A stretch of 64,000 bases of DNA from Afifella aestuarii (GCF_004023665.1 NZ_SAUF01000001.1:1474501-1538500), one strand, 5' to 3'. Positions 1 through 9,973 are shown, numbered from the stretch's first letter. The notes: generated by a model from the letters alone, not told the origin. A program made the numbers and translations.

Positions 1-1080
1 AAGCGGGGCGGCCAGCAGCATGAAGAGAAGCAAAAAGACCGAATGCGCCATGCCGGCGATCGGACCGCGCGCGCCGGCGCGGACATTGGTGGCCGTGCGG
101 GCGATTGTGCCGGTTGCCGGCACGCCGCCGAAAAGGGAAGCGAAGATATTGGCCGTGCCCTGGGCGGCCAGTTCGCAATTGGAGCGGTGGCGGCGCCCGG
201 TCATGCCGTCGGCGACGACCGCAGAAAGAAGGGATTCGATCGCTCCGAGAAGCGCGAAGGCAAGCGCACTCGGCAGCACGTCCTGGATTTTCTCAAGCGA
301 CAGAGACGGCAGGGACGGCATCGGAAGCGTGCGCGGAATGCCGCCGAAGCGGCTGCCGATCGTCTCGACGGGAAGGCCGATGGCGAGCGCCAGAAGCGAT
401 GCGATGACCACCGCCATGAGCATTCCGGGCCAGCCGGGCCGCCAGCGCTTCGCCAGAACGATGATGGCCACCGTTACAACCGCGAGAAGGAGGGCTGCGG
501 GGCTTGCCGTCGGCACCGCGGCGGCGAGCACTTCGAGCTTGTCGAGGATCGGCCCGGGCTCCGGACCGGAGAGGGTGAGGCCGAGAAAATCCTTCAGCTG
601 GCTCGTGAAGATGATGATGCCGATGCCGGCCGTGAACCCGACCGTGACCGGGTAGGGAATGAATTTGATGTAGGTGCCAAGGCGCAGAAAACCGGCGATG
701 ACGAGAAAGATGCCGGAAATGAGCGTGGCGAGGAGGAGCCCGTCGATGCCGTGCTGCTGCACGGTCGTCGCGACGAGAACGATGAAGGCTCCGGCCGGGC
801 CGCCGATCTGAAAGCGGCTGCCGCCGAGCATCGAAATGAGGAAGCCGCCGACGATCGCCGTATAGAGCCCGCGGTCGGGGGTGACGCCGCAGGCGATCGC
901 AATCGCCATCGAGAGCGGCAGGGCGACGATCGCAACCGTGAGGCCGGCGACGAGGTCGCTCTTCAATGCCGTCAGCCCGTAACCTTCACGCAGAACGGTG
1001 ATGAGCTTCGGCGTGAACAATTCGGCGAAACTCGGCTCGGCGAAATCGACGGGAATGCGCTTGTCGGCGGGAGTGGTCAT
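1..1080 (-). CDS. SulP family anion (sulfate/bicarbonate) transporter, partial
   Basis: The reading frame opens with an ATG at 1080 and runs without a stop to the window edge, giving 360 residues. The N-terminus is cytoplasmic and is followed by hydrophobic helices typical of the SulP (SLC26) core: a first helix rich in A, I and V after the segment SDLVAGLTVAIVALP, then RFQIGGPAGAFIVLV and FIPYPVTVGFTAGIGI. GGVPATGTIARTATNVRAG near the edge is a SulP signature. SulP proteins are inner-membrane anion transporters of about 500-580 residues, so the last helices and any C-terminal STAS domain lie outside the window. The anion cannot be told from sequence. The gene diverges from kdsD. Confidence 0.9.
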   Translation of the reverse strand, partial: MTTPADKRIPVDFAEPSFAELFTPKLITVLREGYGLTALKSDLVAGLTVAIVALPLSMAIAIACGVTPDRGLYTAIVGGFLISMLGGSRFQIGGPAGAFIVLVATTVQQHGIDGLLLATLISGIFLVIAGFLRLGTYIKFIPYPVTVGFTAGIGIIIFTSQLKDFLGLTLSGPEPGPILDKLEVLAAAVPTASPAALLLAVVTVAIIVLAKRWRPGWPGMLMAVVIASLLALAIGLPVETIGSRFGGIPRTLPMPSLPSLSLEKIQDVLPSALAFALLGAIESLLSAVVADGMTGRRHRSNCELAAQGTANIFASLFGGVPATGTIARTATNVRAGARGPIAGMAHSVFLLLFMLLAAPL

Positions 1081-1390
1081 GGAACGCGGCTGGTGAAAGG
1101 GACCTGCATACGCCCTTGGGCGGCCTCCGCAATCCAATTTTCGTCGGAGGCGGGTCTTCGTACTGGCTGATGTCGCAAGCGGTGTGGGACGTTGCGGCGG
1201 GAACGAAAGGGATGACCCGCAACAGGGTGGATCACGCGAAACCTCTCAATCGGGATGCTTATCCCACGGCAGTTGAGGTAGCCTCGATGTGCGGCGGTTG
1301 CCGCGGTCTGCAGGGCCGCTCTGCACACCCTTGCCATTGACCCGCTCAATGCCGCGCAATAGAGCGACGAAAAGGATCGGCGGAGTACCT
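1081..1390. other. Divergent intergenic region, no gene seen
   Basis: This 310-base stretch lies between the start codons of the SulP gene (minus strand) and kdsD (plus strand). Short open frames on both strands have no recognisable product and look like chance frames in GC-rich DNA. The only signal I would support is a candidate promoter close to kdsD. Confidence 0.5.
1337..1365 (+). promoter_or_regulatory. Candidate sigma-70 promoter of kdsD
   Basis: TTGACC (1337-1342) is separated by exactly 17 bases from TAGAGC (1360-1365). This would put the transcript start near 1372, about 20 bases before the kdsD ATG. The -35 element is good and the -10 element is weak, as is common in alphaproteobacteria. 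There is no other support. Confidence 0.35.
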
Positions 1391-2383
1391 ATGTTGAAGC
1401 TCGCAGCCACCTCCCACGACGCGCTCGATGCCTCGATCAAGAAGACGATCGAGATCGCTGCCGCAGGTCTTGGCGAGGTGCAGAACCAGATTTCCGAGGG
1501 GCCGCTCGGCGACCAGATCGAAAGCGCCGTGCGTTTGATCTTGTCTCTCAAAGGCCGTGTCATGGTAGCCGGCATCGGCAAGAGCGGCCATATCGGTCGC
1601 AAGATCGCGGCGACGCTCGCCTCGACCGGAACGCCGGCCTATTTCGTGCATCCGACCGAAGCAAGCCACGGCGATCTCGGCATGATCACGCGCGAAGACG
1701 CGATCCTGGGCCTCTCCTGGTCGGGAGAGACCACGGAATTCGCAAGCCTTCTCGCCTATTCCGAACGCTTCTCCGTTCCTTTGATCGCGCTCACCTCGGG
1801 CGGACATTCGACGCTTGCGAAGGCGGCCTCGATCCCGATCATCCTGCCGAAGGTGACGGAGGCTTGTCCGCATGGGCTCGCGCCGACGACGTCGACGCTC
1901 ATTCAGCTTGCCGTGGGCGATGCGATCGCCATGGCGCTCCTGGAGGCGCGCTCTTTCGGAGCGCAGGACTTCAAGGTCTTTCATCCGGGCGGGCAGATCG
2001 GGGCGCAATTGCGCCAGGTGGCCGAGATCATGCACGGCGAGGCGAGCCTGCCCTTGTGCCGCCTCGGCTCCGGCATGGGCGATGCGATCCTGACCATCAC
2101 CGAAAAGGGGTTCGGCACGGTCGGTGTCGTCGATGAGGCAGGCAAGCTCGTCGGTATCATCACCGACGGTGATATCCGCCGCCACATGGCCGACCGTCTC
2201 ATAGACAAGAAGGTCGAGGACGTGATGACGCGCACGCCGAAGACGGTTGCGGCGGGTGCGCTTCTCGCCGCCGCCATGCGCGAGATGGAAGGCAAGAAGA
2301 TCAACGTGCTCTTCGTCGTCGAGGAGGGTCGCCCGATCGGCATCGTGCATTTGCTCGATCTTCTAAGGGCGGGGGTCGCCTGA
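1391..2383 (+). CDS. kdsD: KpsF/GutQ-type D-arabinose-5-phosphate isomerase
   Basis: This enzyme interconverts D-ribulose 5-phosphate and D-arabinose 5-phosphate, the first step towards KDO in lipopolysaccharide. The 330-residue protein has an N-terminal SIS sugar-isomerase domain followed by two CBS domains, the standard KpsF/KdsD layout. GIGKSGHIG (about residues 60-68), HPTEASHGDLGM and CPHGLAPTTST mark the SIS active site, HPGG closes that domain, and GIITDGDIRR lies in the first CBS domain. The ATG at 1391 is preferred because the E. coli-like N-terminus begins there and GGCGGAG precedes it. An upstream in-frame start at 1289 would only add an Arg-rich non-homologous stretch. It converges with the following permease gene. 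Confidence 0.93.
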   Translation: MLKLAATSHDALDASIKKTIEIAAAGLGEVQNQISEGPLGDQIESAVRLILSLKGRVMVAGIGKSGHIGRKIAATLASTGTPAYFVHPTEASHGDLGMITREDAILGLSWSGETTEFASLLAYSERFSVPLIALTSGGHSTLAKAASIPIILPKVTEACPHGLAPTTSTLIQLAVGDAIAMALLEARSFGAQDFKVFHPGGQIGAQLRQVAEIMHGEASLPLCRLGSGMGDAILTITEKGFGTVGVVDEAGKLVGIITDGDIRRHMADRLIDKKVEDVMTRTPKTVAAGALLAAAMREMEGKKINVLFVVEEGRPIGIVHLLDLLRAGVA

Positions 2384-2422
2384 GGCCCCTCCCGAGCTGT
2401 CACGTGCTTTCAGGCCCGCTGG

Positions 2423-4213
2423 TCAGCCTTGGAGAGGCCAGATCAGCGGAATGGTGAAGATGCTCGCCAAGCCGACGATGATGTTCATCGGCAGGCCGAT
2501 CTTGACGAAATCCGTGAAGCGATAGCCGCCGGCGACATAGACGAGCGTGTTGGTCTGGTAGCCGATCGGCGTGGCGAAACTCGCGCTCGCGCCGAACATG
2601 ACGGCCACTGCGAACGGGCGAGGATCGAGCCCGAGCTGCGCCGCGAGCCCGATGGCAATGGGCGTGATGACAACCGCCACGGCGTTGTTCGTCACCATTT
2701 CGGTCAGGACCGAGGTCAGCGCATAGACCGCAGCCAGCAGGACGATCGGCGGCAGCACCTGAAGATAGGGCAGGGCTGTGTCGATGATCAGTTTGATGGC
2801 GCCCGATCTGTCGATGCCTTCGCCGACCGCGAGCATGCCGAAGATGAGGATGAGGATGCGCCCGTCGATGGCGCCGAACGCCTCGTCGGGATCGATGCAG
2901 CGGCTGAGGAGGACTGCCGCGACGCCGAGGATGGCGAGGCCGGCGATCGGCATCAGATTGAAGGCTGCAGCCGCGACCACGGCGGCAAGGACGAGCCCGG
3001 CCACCGGCGCCTTGGTGCGCCGATAGGGACGAGCCTCCGGCTGATCGATATTGAAGATCCCACCCTCTCTGACGAGTTCCGCAAGACCCTTCGTATTGCC
3101 TTCAAGAAGCAGCGCATCGCCCGGCTGGAGTGCGACCGCATTGAGGTTGTGGCCGAGCCAGCGGCGGTGTCGACTGACGGCGAGAGCCGACACACCATAG
3201 CGGCTGCGCAAGGCGAGATCGGGAATACGCAGGCCGGCATATTGGGAATCCGGCGAAATCAGCGCTTCGACGAGTTCCGGCGGCTTGCCTTCTTCGTCCG
3301 GCTTGGGCGGTTCGCTCGTTCCCATGCGAATGCCTGAGGTCTGGCGAATGCCGAGGAGTTCGCTGAGAGAGGCGCTGACAGCGACGCGGTCTCCCTCCTG
3401 CAGCGGCTCTTTCTGCAGATTGCGACGAAGGACCCGGCCGCCGCGCCGGATCGCGAGGAGCGATACGCCGGGCTCGTTGAGGCTCGTGATTTCTCCGAGC
3501 GTCCGACCGATCAGGGGCGAGCCTTCCGGAACGCGGAAGTCGCTGATGAAGGCGGCACCCTCCTGCGCGCCCATCACGTCGCCGAAGGTCGGACGTTCCG
3601 GCAGAAACCGTTGCGTTACGAAGAGATAGAAGCTGCCGACGGCGGCGACGACGAGCCCGACCGGAGCAAGCGAAAAGATGGTGAAGGGTTCAAGCCCCAG
3701 ATCGCGCGCGACACCGTCGACCAGAATGTTGGTGGAGGTGCCGATGAGCGTGCAGGTGCCGCCGAGAATGGCGGCATAGGAGAGGGGGATGAGAAGCTTG
3801 GAGGGAACCGAACCGACCGAGCGGGCGAGCCCCATCACGACCGGGATGAGCACCATCACCACCGGCGTGTTGTTCAAAAACGCGGAGGCGGCGACCGTCG
3901 CGCCCAGAACGCCGACGATCGCGTAAACGGGTCGCCGCGTCGCCCGGCTCAGAATGAAGCGGGACATGGCGTCGAGCGCGCCGGTGCGAACGAGCGCACC
4001 GGACAGGACGAACATCGCGCCGATGGTGATCGGAGCCGGATTGGCGAAAACGCTCAACACCGTGTTCGTGTCGAGGATGCCGAGCGCGAGAAACGCAGCG
4101 GCACCGAGCGTGGCGACGACTTCCGGCGAGAAACGCTCCCACATGAAGAAGACGAACATCAGCGCCAGGATCGCCAGAGCGACGACGGCCTGATTGGCGT
4201 GCACAAACTCCAT
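2423..4213 (-). CDS. SLC13 (DASS/ArsB-NhaD superfamily) permease with two TrkA-C domains
   Basis: The product is a 596-residue polytopic inner-membrane protein. N-terminal helices (including FLNNTPVVMVLIPVVMGLA) and C-terminal helices (including TNNAVAVVITPIAIGLAAQL) each carry an SNT/TNN-P-type loop typical of SLC13 anion:Na+ symporters. Between them, about residues 200-370, are two repeats resembling TrkA-C (RCK_C): one around GSPLIGRTLGEI and one around YAGLRIPDLAL. This SLC13-RCK_C fusion is common in bacteria, and sulfate or dicarboxylates are the usual guesses. Substrate specificity is not visible. The ATG at 4213 is chosen; a TTG eight codons upstream is possible and neither start has a strong ribosome-binding site. 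Confidence 0.88.
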   Translation of the reverse strand: MEFVHANQAVVALAILALMFVFFMWERFSPEVVATLGAAAFLALGILDTNTVLSVFANPAPITIGAMFVLSGALVRTGALDAMSRFILSRATRRPVYAIVGVLGATVAASAFLNNTPVVMVLIPVVMGLARSVGSVPSKLLIPLSYAAILGGTCTLIGTSTNILVDGVARDLGLEPFTIFSLAPVGLVVAAVGSFYLFVTQRFLPERPTFGDVMGAQEGAAFISDFRVPEGSPLIGRTLGEITSLNEPGVSLLAIRRGGRVLRRNLQKEPLQEGDRVAVSASLSELLGIRQTSGIRMGTSEPPKPDEEGKPPELVEALISPDSQYAGLRIPDLALRSRYGVSALAVSRHRRWLGHNLNAVALQPGDALLLEGNTKGLAELVREGGIFNIDQPEARPYRRTKAPVAGLVLAAVVAAAAFNLMPIAGLAILGVAAVLLSRCIDPDEAFGAIDGRILILIFGMLAVGEGIDRSGAIKLIIDTALPYLQVLPPIVLLAAVYALTSVLTEMVTNNAVAVVITPIAIGLAAQLGLDPRPFAVAVMFGASASFATPIGYQTNTLVYVAGGYRFTDFVKIGLPMNIIVGLASIFTIPLIWPLQG

Positions 4214-4312
4214 CACGATCGCGCGTGTGATCTGCAATCGCGGAGATCGGCAGGGCCGGTGTGGCCCGGCACGGAAGGCGCCTTCATGGCATAGTCCGGT
4301 ATGAGGATGGGG

Positions 4313-6472
4313 TCAGGCTGCCGCTTCTTCGCGGGAGCGGCTTGCCGCTGCGAGCTTTGCCAGCCGCTCCATCTCTGACGGATGGGCGGCGACGGCGAGG
4401 CGTTCTTGCGGGTCGAGCCAGGCAAGCGCTTCGGACAGATTTGTGGCATCCGAGATCTTCTTGGCAGCGCTCAGGAGGAAGCGGTCGACCTGACCGCGGT
4501 CCTTGGGGGCCGGGGGCGTCAGCCATGCGAAATAGGCCTGACGCAGATCGGACGATTGCGCGACCGCCGCCAGGGGATCGTCGCCAAGCTCGGGCCGTTC
4601 GGCGAGAATTTCGTCGCGCGCGCACGCTATCGCGGGCCGCTCGACCTCTTCCGGAATGAGCAGAAGCTTCATGCCGCGCAGGGTGTTGCCGATCTCCTCG
4701 CTGGCGCTCCAGCGCGACAGAAGCGGCGAGAAGACGAGACCGATAACGATCGGCGACAGCCAGGCAAGGATGGCGGGCGAGACGAAGATGGCGACGGCGG
4801 TGAGGAAAATGCCGAAGAGGACATGGGTACGGTGTGTCCCCCAGAGCGCCGACCAGGCCTCGGCGCTGCCGCCTTTTCGGCTTTGCGGTGCCCAGCCGGA
4901 ATCCTTGCGCCGCAAGATGTCCCAGACATGCCTGCTCTGCAGCAGCATCATGATCGGGGCGTAAAGGGTGGAGGCGACGATTTCGAGGAGCATGCTCAGC
5001 GTGACGGCCGCCGCGCCGCCATGGGCGCGCCGCAGGCGCCTGGAGAAAATCACGCGCAGCGTGCCGAAGATCTTCGGAATGAACAAAATCACGAGTGTGA
5101 AGACGAAGAGCGTCAACATGCGCTCTGAATCGAAGACGGGCCAGTTCGGGAAGAGCTGATGATCGTCGCCGAAATAGACCGGCGTGACGAGCTTCGCCTG
5201 CACGGCGAGAACCAGACCGACAAGGATCAGGAGCAGCCACAAGGGCGAGGAGAGGTAGCTCATGATGCCGATGAAGAAGTGCAGACGCGAGGGACCGGCA
5301 AGGCCCTTGGCGCCGATCACCTTGGAGTGCTGCAGATTGCCCTGCGCCCAGCGCCGGTCGCGCACGGCCGTCGCCAACAGAGACGGCGGGCTTTCCTCCC
5401 ACGAATCCACGAGGTCGGTGGCCATCTCCACCTTGTAGCCGGCACGGCGCAAAAGCGCCGCCTCGACGAAATCGTGGCTCAGGATATGGCCGCCGAAGGG
5501 CGGGGCGCCCGGCAGCGGCGGGAGGCCGCAAGCCTTGGCGAAAGCGCGCGTGCGGATGATCGCATTGTGGCCCCAGTAATTGCCGTCGGAGCCCTGCCAG
5601 GCTGCCATGCCGCCGGCGACGACCGGCCCATAGACGGCACCGGCAAACTGCTGCATCCGTGCGAAGAACGAGTTTCCGTCGAAAAGCCGCGGCACGCTCT
5701 GGAAGAGGGCGAGATTGGGATCCTCCTCCATGCGCGCCACCATGCGCAGCACAGTGTCCGCCCGCATCAGGCTGTCGGCATCGAGGACGAGCATGAAGTC
5801 GTAACGTCCACCCCAATTGGCGACGAACTGCTCGATGTTGCCGGCCTTCTTGGCCGAATTGATCGCCCGTCTGCGGTACCAGACCGGCAGGGTGCCGGCG
5901 AGCGCATCGGTGAGGCGATGCATTGCCAGCGTTTCACGAACCAGGGATTCGGCGCGATTGGAATCCGACAAGACGACGATCTCGAAGGCGTGCGCCTGAC
6001 CGGCGCGTGCGATGTCTTCCGCCATCGCCTGAAGGCTGGCGGCGACCATGTCGGCATCTTCGTTATAGACCGGCATGACGATCGCAGTGCGGCTCTTCAG
6101 CGGGTGCTTTGGAACCGGCGGCGTCGGCAGAGGGCGGGGGGCGAGAAGGCCCGCAACGGCAAAGCTCGTCGACATCGCGATCCAGGAATAGGTGATCGCG
6201 AAGAGGATCGTCATGATCCCTTCGAGAATCGTGATGCCGCCCGCCGAGACGACGGCGATCATCTCGTGCACGCCGTAATAGATGAGGCCGCCCGCCGTCA
6301 GGATCGCGATCAGCCGCGCATAACGCGCCGCGGCCGGGTTGCTGCGCGGCAGAGCATCGACCGGCTCCTTCGAAAAGTCTTGATGGGGCATCGCCAGCGG
6401 ATGCTGCGGCGGCATCGGCCCGAAGGGCCTCAAGACACGTTCGTCAGGATGGTCGTGCTTCTGCTCGCTCAT
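4313..6472 (-). CDS. opgH: Glucans biosynthesis glucosyltransferase H
   Basis: OpgH (MdoH) is the inner-membrane glycosyltransferase that polymerises the beta-glucan backbone of osmoregulated periplasmic glucans from UDP-glucose. The 719-residue protein has two N-terminal membrane helices, then a GT2 catalytic domain: TAIVMPVYNED at the start, the metal-binding DAD in VLDADSLM, the acceptor-site SHDF and a QGNLQH motif related to QxxRW. Several further membrane helices follow. Length and order match the family. Its ATG overlaps the opgG stop in an ATGA arrangement, so the two genes are translationally coupled. An upstream TTG, four codons earlier, is less likely. Confidence 0.95.
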   Translation of the reverse strand: MSEQKHDHPDERVLRPFGPMPPQHPLAMPHQDFSKEPVDALPRSNPAAARYARLIAILTAGGLIYYGVHEMIAVVSAGGITILEGIMTILFAITYSWIAMSTSFAVAGLLAPRPLPTPPVPKHPLKSRTAIVMPVYNEDADMVAASLQAMAEDIARAGQAHAFEIVVLSDSNRAESLVRETLAMHRLTDALAGTLPVWYRRRAINSAKKAGNIEQFVANWGGRYDFMLVLDADSLMRADTVLRMVARMEEDPNLALFQSVPRLFDGNSFFARMQQFAGAVYGPVVAGGMAAWQGSDGNYWGHNAIIRTRAFAKACGLPPLPGAPPFGGHILSHDFVEAALLRRAGYKVEMATDLVDSWEESPPSLLATAVRDRRWAQGNLQHSKVIGAKGLAGPSRLHFFIGIMSYLSSPLWLLLILVGLVLAVQAKLVTPVYFGDDHQLFPNWPVFDSERMLTLFVFTLVILFIPKIFGTLRVIFSRRLRRAHGGAAAVTLSMLLEIVASTLYAPIMMLLQSRHVWDILRRKDSGWAPQSRKGGSAEAWSALWGTHRTHVLFGIFLTAVAIFVSPAILAWLSPIVIGLVFSPLLSRWSASEEIGNTLRGMKLLLIPEEVERPAIACARDEILAERPELGDDPLAAVAQSSDLRQAYFAWLTPPAPKDRGQVDRFLLSAAKKISDATNLSEALAWLDPQERLAVAAHPSEMERLAKLAAASRSREEAAA

Positions 6473-8034
6473 TCGGGAACCCAACGGTAGAGCCAGGTTT
6501 CGCTGGCGGGCTCGCCATCAGCGACGAGACGCACGCGAAACTCCGTCAACTGATCCTCCGGCTCAAAGAGGAACGTCGCTCTGACACCGCCAACAAGCGG
6601 GTTCGGCTGCAAGACCTGCCCTTTGATGGCGCCGTGATTGGCGGAGACCTCCAACGACAGGCCGTCAAAGGCCGGAAGAGTGCCTTCTTCGGGAATGAAA
6701 TCGATGACGTAAAGGTTGCTCGTGTCGTGAAAGTTCCGCCCGGCGCGGCTGTCGGCGGCGTAAAGCGAACCGGCAGGGGCTTTCGGCCGGTCGGTCCAGC
6801 GCATGCGGTAGGCGAAGGAATAGGGCGCGCCGGGGGTCACATCGTAGGATGGTCGCCAGAAGGTGACGATGTTGTCGTGGATTTCCTTGTCGGTCGGGAT
6901 TTCCAGAAGCTCCACCTGGCCGTTGGCCCAGGTCCCGATCGGTTCGATCCAGACGCTCGGGCGGCGCTCGTAGCGGGCTTCCAGATCCTGAAAATCCTGA
7001 AAATCGCGGGCGCGCTGAACGAGACCGAAGCCGCGCGGGGCGGGATCCATGAAGGACGAGGATTGCAGCGTCGGATAGTTCGCGAGCGGCCGCCAGATCC
7101 ACTCATTGTTGCCGGTCAGCATCTGCAGGCCGTCGCTGTCGTGGACCTGCGGGCGGTAATCGTTGAAGCCCGTGCGGTTGAGCGGACCGAAGAGGAACAT
7201 CGAGGTGAGCGGCGCAAGGCCGATATGGTGCAGAGGCTGGCGCGGAAAGAGCTCGCCCGTGACCTCGATCACCGTGTCGCGGCCCGGACGCACGACAAAG
7301 CGATAGGCCCCCGTCGTCGACACGCTGTCGAGGAGGGCATAGATGTTCAAAACCTCTTCGCCAGGTTCCGGCTTCTCGATCCAGAAGGTGGTGAAACGGG
7401 GAAATTCCTCGCCGTCCGGATCGCCGGTCTTGAGCGCGAGGCCGCGTGCGGACAGCCCGTAATACTGGCCCTGGCCGACGGCGCGGAAGTAGGTCGCGCC
7501 CTGAAAGACGAGGAATTCGTCCCACACATTCGGGCTGTTGATCGGGTTGTGGACGCGAAAGCCGGAGAAGCCGATATCGATACCTTCGGGCGGCTGCGGT
7601 GCCTGGCGGAAGTTGTACATCGCCGGGTTGTAGGCCACCTGATGGGCCTCGCCGTTCTCGACGATGAAGATGTTGACCCGCTCTTTGAACAGCGCGCCGC
7701 GATGGAGAAAGTCCAACTGGAAGGCGAGGCCTTCGTCGCGCCAAAGACGGGCTTCGCGCCGGTATTCGATCTCGCGGAACTGCGCATAATTGAGATCGGC
7801 GAATTGGGCCGGCAGATCGTCGTCAGCCTCTTTGAACGGGCGCTCGGCAAGCGCGCGCGCCTGAGATTTCAGGCTGTCCCACGTAAACGCGTTGTTGCTT
7901 GGGGGAGGCGCGGCAATGTCGGGTGCCGGATTTTCAGGTGTGTCTGGGGAAGCGCCTCTCTGGGCGAATGCGTTGCCGCTTGCGCTTGATGCCGCGGCTG
8001 CCAGAGAAGCAACGAGGAAGGCCCGCCTGTCCAT
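6469..8034 (-). CDS. opgG: Periplasmic glucans biosynthesis protein, OpgG/OpgD family
   Basis: This is a periplasmic protein needed, together with OpgH, to make or branch osmoregulated periplasmic glucans. The 521-residue product starts MDRRAFLVASLAAAAS and has an Ala-X-Ala-like site near residue 25. The twin arginines followed by F and L suggest Tat export, as in E. coli OpgD, whereas E. coli OpgG uses Sec. The mature part matches the MdoG beta-sandwich family, for example FRVHNPINSPNVWDEF and the RFVVRPGRDT region. The ATG at 8034 is used rather than a TTG two codons upstream. It is the first gene of the opgG-opgH operon. Whether it is functionally G or D cannot be settled here. Confidence 0.93.
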   Translation of the reverse strand: MDRRAFLVASLAAAASSASGNAFAQRGASPDTPENPAPDIAAPPPSNNAFTWDSLKSQARALAERPFKEADDDLPAQFADLNYAQFREIEYRREARLWRDEGLAFQLDFLHRGALFKERVNIFIVENGEAHQVAYNPAMYNFRQAPQPPEGIDIGFSGFRVHNPINSPNVWDEFLVFQGATYFRAVGQGQYYGLSARGLALKTGDPDGEEFPRFTTFWIEKPEPGEEVLNIYALLDSVSTTGAYRFVVRPGRDTVIEVTGELFPRQPLHHIGLAPLTSMFLFGPLNRTGFNDYRPQVHDSDGLQMLTGNNEWIWRPLANYPTLQSSSFMDPAPRGFGLVQRARDFQDFQDLEARYERRPSVWIEPIGTWANGQVELLEIPTDKEIHDNIVTFWRPSYDVTPGAPYSFAYRMRWTDRPKAPAGSLYAADSRAGRNFHDTSNLYVIDFIPEEGTLPAFDGLSLEVSANHGAIKGQVLQPNPLVGGVRATFLFEPEDQLTEFRVRLVADGEPASETWLYRWVPE

Positions 8035-8314
8035 ACTCAACTCATGTTGTCGGAGAAGACGCGGGCCGAGCGCCCGCGTTCCTAACGCGCCTCATAGCAC
8101 TCGGTTGCCACGGAAACATGCTTTTTTTGGCGTTGCAGCATGGTTATGCGCGCGGTGAAAGGCTTCGAAGCAAGGTCTGTGGCGGGTCGATAGGAAGAAG
8201 ATGTGGCAGAGATGGGGCGCAGGCGCTGACCGCGACGCCATTGCTCCCGGCGGCCGCCTCGCTTATGTGGGCTGAAATTCCCTCGCATCCCGAAGACAAC
8301 GGAGATCGGCGACC

Positions 8315-9973
8315 ATGGCGCGCCAGTTCATTTATCATATGTCCGGCCTGTCCAAGGCCTATTCCGGCGGCAAGAAGGTTTTGGACAATATCCATCTGTC
8401 CTTCTACCCGGATGCCAAGATCGGTGTCCTCGGCCCGAACGGCTCCGGTAAATCGAGCCTTCTGCGCATCATGGCCGGGCTCGACAAAGAATTTACCGGC
8501 GAGGCCTGGGCGGCCGATGGCGCACGCGTCGGCTACCTGCCGCAGGAGCCGCAGCTCAACCCGGCCAAAGACGTCAAGGGCAACGTGATGGAAGGGGTCG
8601 CCGCCAAGCAGGCGATTCTCGACCGCTACAACGAGCTCATGATGAACTATTCCGACGAGACGGCGGAAGAGGCGGCAAAGCTTCAGGATCAGATCGATAG
8701 CGCCAATCTCTGGGATCTCGATTCAAAGGTCGACATGGCTATGGAGGCGCTGCGCTGCCCGCCGGGCGACGCGGACGTCAACGTCCTGTCCGGTGGTGAA
8801 CGCCGCCGCGTGGCGCTGTGCAAGCTGCTCCTGGAAGAGCCCGATCTTCTCCTCCTCGACGAGCCGACGAACCATCTCGATGCGGAGACCGTGGCGTGGC
8901 TCGAAAAGCATCTGGAGCAGTATCCGGGCGCCGTCCTGATCGTCACCCACGACCGCTACTTCCTCGACAATGTCACTGGCTGGATTCTCGAGCTCGATCG
9001 CGGCCGCGGCATCCCCTACGAGGGCAATTACACGGCCTATCTCGATTCCAAGTCGAAGCGCATGCAGCAGGAATCGCGCGAGGACGAGGCACGCCAGAAG
9101 GTGATCGCCCGCGAGCGCGAATGGATGGGCCGCTCGCCGCAGGCGCGGCAGGCGAAGTCCAAGGCCCGCATCAAGGCCTATGACGAGCTTCTGAAAGCGA
9201 ATCAGGAACGCATGGCAAGCCGCGATGCGCAGATCGTTATTCCGCCGGGCCCGCGGCTTGGCGACGTGGCCATCGAGGCGGAGGGGCTGACGAAGGGCTT
9301 CGGCGATCAGCTTTTGATGGAAGACCTCTCCTTCAAGCTGCCGCCGGGTGGCATCGTCGGCGTTATCGGCCCGAACGGCGCCGGTAAGACGACGCTTTTC
9401 CGCATGCTGACGGGGCAGGAGACGCCGGATGCGGGCGAGATCCGTCTCGGCGATACGGCCATCCTCGGCTATGTCGATCAGAGCCGCGACGACATGGATC
9501 CGAACGCGAGCGTCTGGCAGGAGATTTCCGGCGGGGCGGAGGTGATCCAGCTCGGCAAGCGCGAGATGAATTCGCGCGCCTATGTCGGCGCCTTCAACTT
9601 CAAGGGCGGCGACCAGCAGAAGCCGGTCGGCAAGCTCTCCGGCGGTGAGCGCAACCGTGTGCATCTCGCGAAGATGCTGAAATCGGGCGCCAACATTCTG
9701 CTGCTCGACGAACCGACCAACGATCTCGATACGGAGACGCTGGCGGCGCTTGAAGAGGCGCTCGAAGATTTCGCCGGCTGTGCCGTCGTCATCAGCCACG
9801 ATCGCATGTTCCTCGACCGGCTCGCGACGCACATCCTCTCCTTCGAAGGCGACAGCCATGTCGAATGGTTCGAAGGCAACTTCGAGGCTTACGAAGAGGA
9901 CAAGAAGAGGCGCCTCGGCACCGACGCCGTCGAAAACCCGCGGCGGATCAAATACAAGCCGCTGACGCGGTGA
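8315..9973 (+). CDS. ettA: Energy-dependent translational throttle protein EttA (ABC-F)
   Basis: EttA is a soluble ABC-F ATPase that binds the ribosomal E site and gates entry into elongation according to ATP level. The 552-residue protein has two nucleotide-binding domains. Walker A motifs are GPNGSGKSS (about residue 40) and GPNGAGKTT (about residue 352), signatures are LSGGERRRV and LSGGERNRV, and Walker B/DEPTN motifs are in both halves. An interdomain linker rich in Arg and Glu lies around residues 245-300. No membrane segment is present. GGAGA precedes the ATG. It stands alone and is followed by an intrinsic terminator. Confidence 0.95.
   Translation: MARQFIYHMSGLSKAYSGGKKVLDNIHLSFYPDAKIGVLGPNGSGKSSLLRIMAGLDKEFTGEAWAADGARVGYLPQEPQLNPAKDVKGNVMEGVAAKQAILDRYNELMMNYSDETAEEAAKLQDQIDSANLWDLDSKVDMAMEALRCPPGDADVNVLSGGERRRVALCKLLLEEPDLLLLDEPTNHLDAETVAWLEKHLEQYPGAVLIVTHDRYFLDNVTGWILELDRGRGIPYEGNYTAYLDSKSKRMQQESREDEARQKVIAREREWMGRSPQARQAKSKARIKAYDELLKANQERMASRDAQIVIPPGPRLGDVAIEAEGLTKGFGDQLLMEDLSFKLPPGGIVGVIGPNGAGKTTLFRMLTGQETPDAGEIRLGDTAILGYVDQSRDDMDPNASVWQEISGGAEVIQLGKREMNSRAYVGAFNFKGGDQQKPVGKLSGGERNRVHLAKMLKSGANILLLDEPTNDLDTETLAALEEALEDFAGCAVVISHDRMFLDRLATHILSFEGDSHVEWFEGNFEAYEEDKKRRLGTDAVENPRRIKYKPLTR

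Noticed and set aside
4284-5816. 510-codon open frame overlapping opgH in another frame of the same strand
   Set aside because: Arg/Pro/Gly-rich shadow of opgH, which has full family motifs in its own frame.
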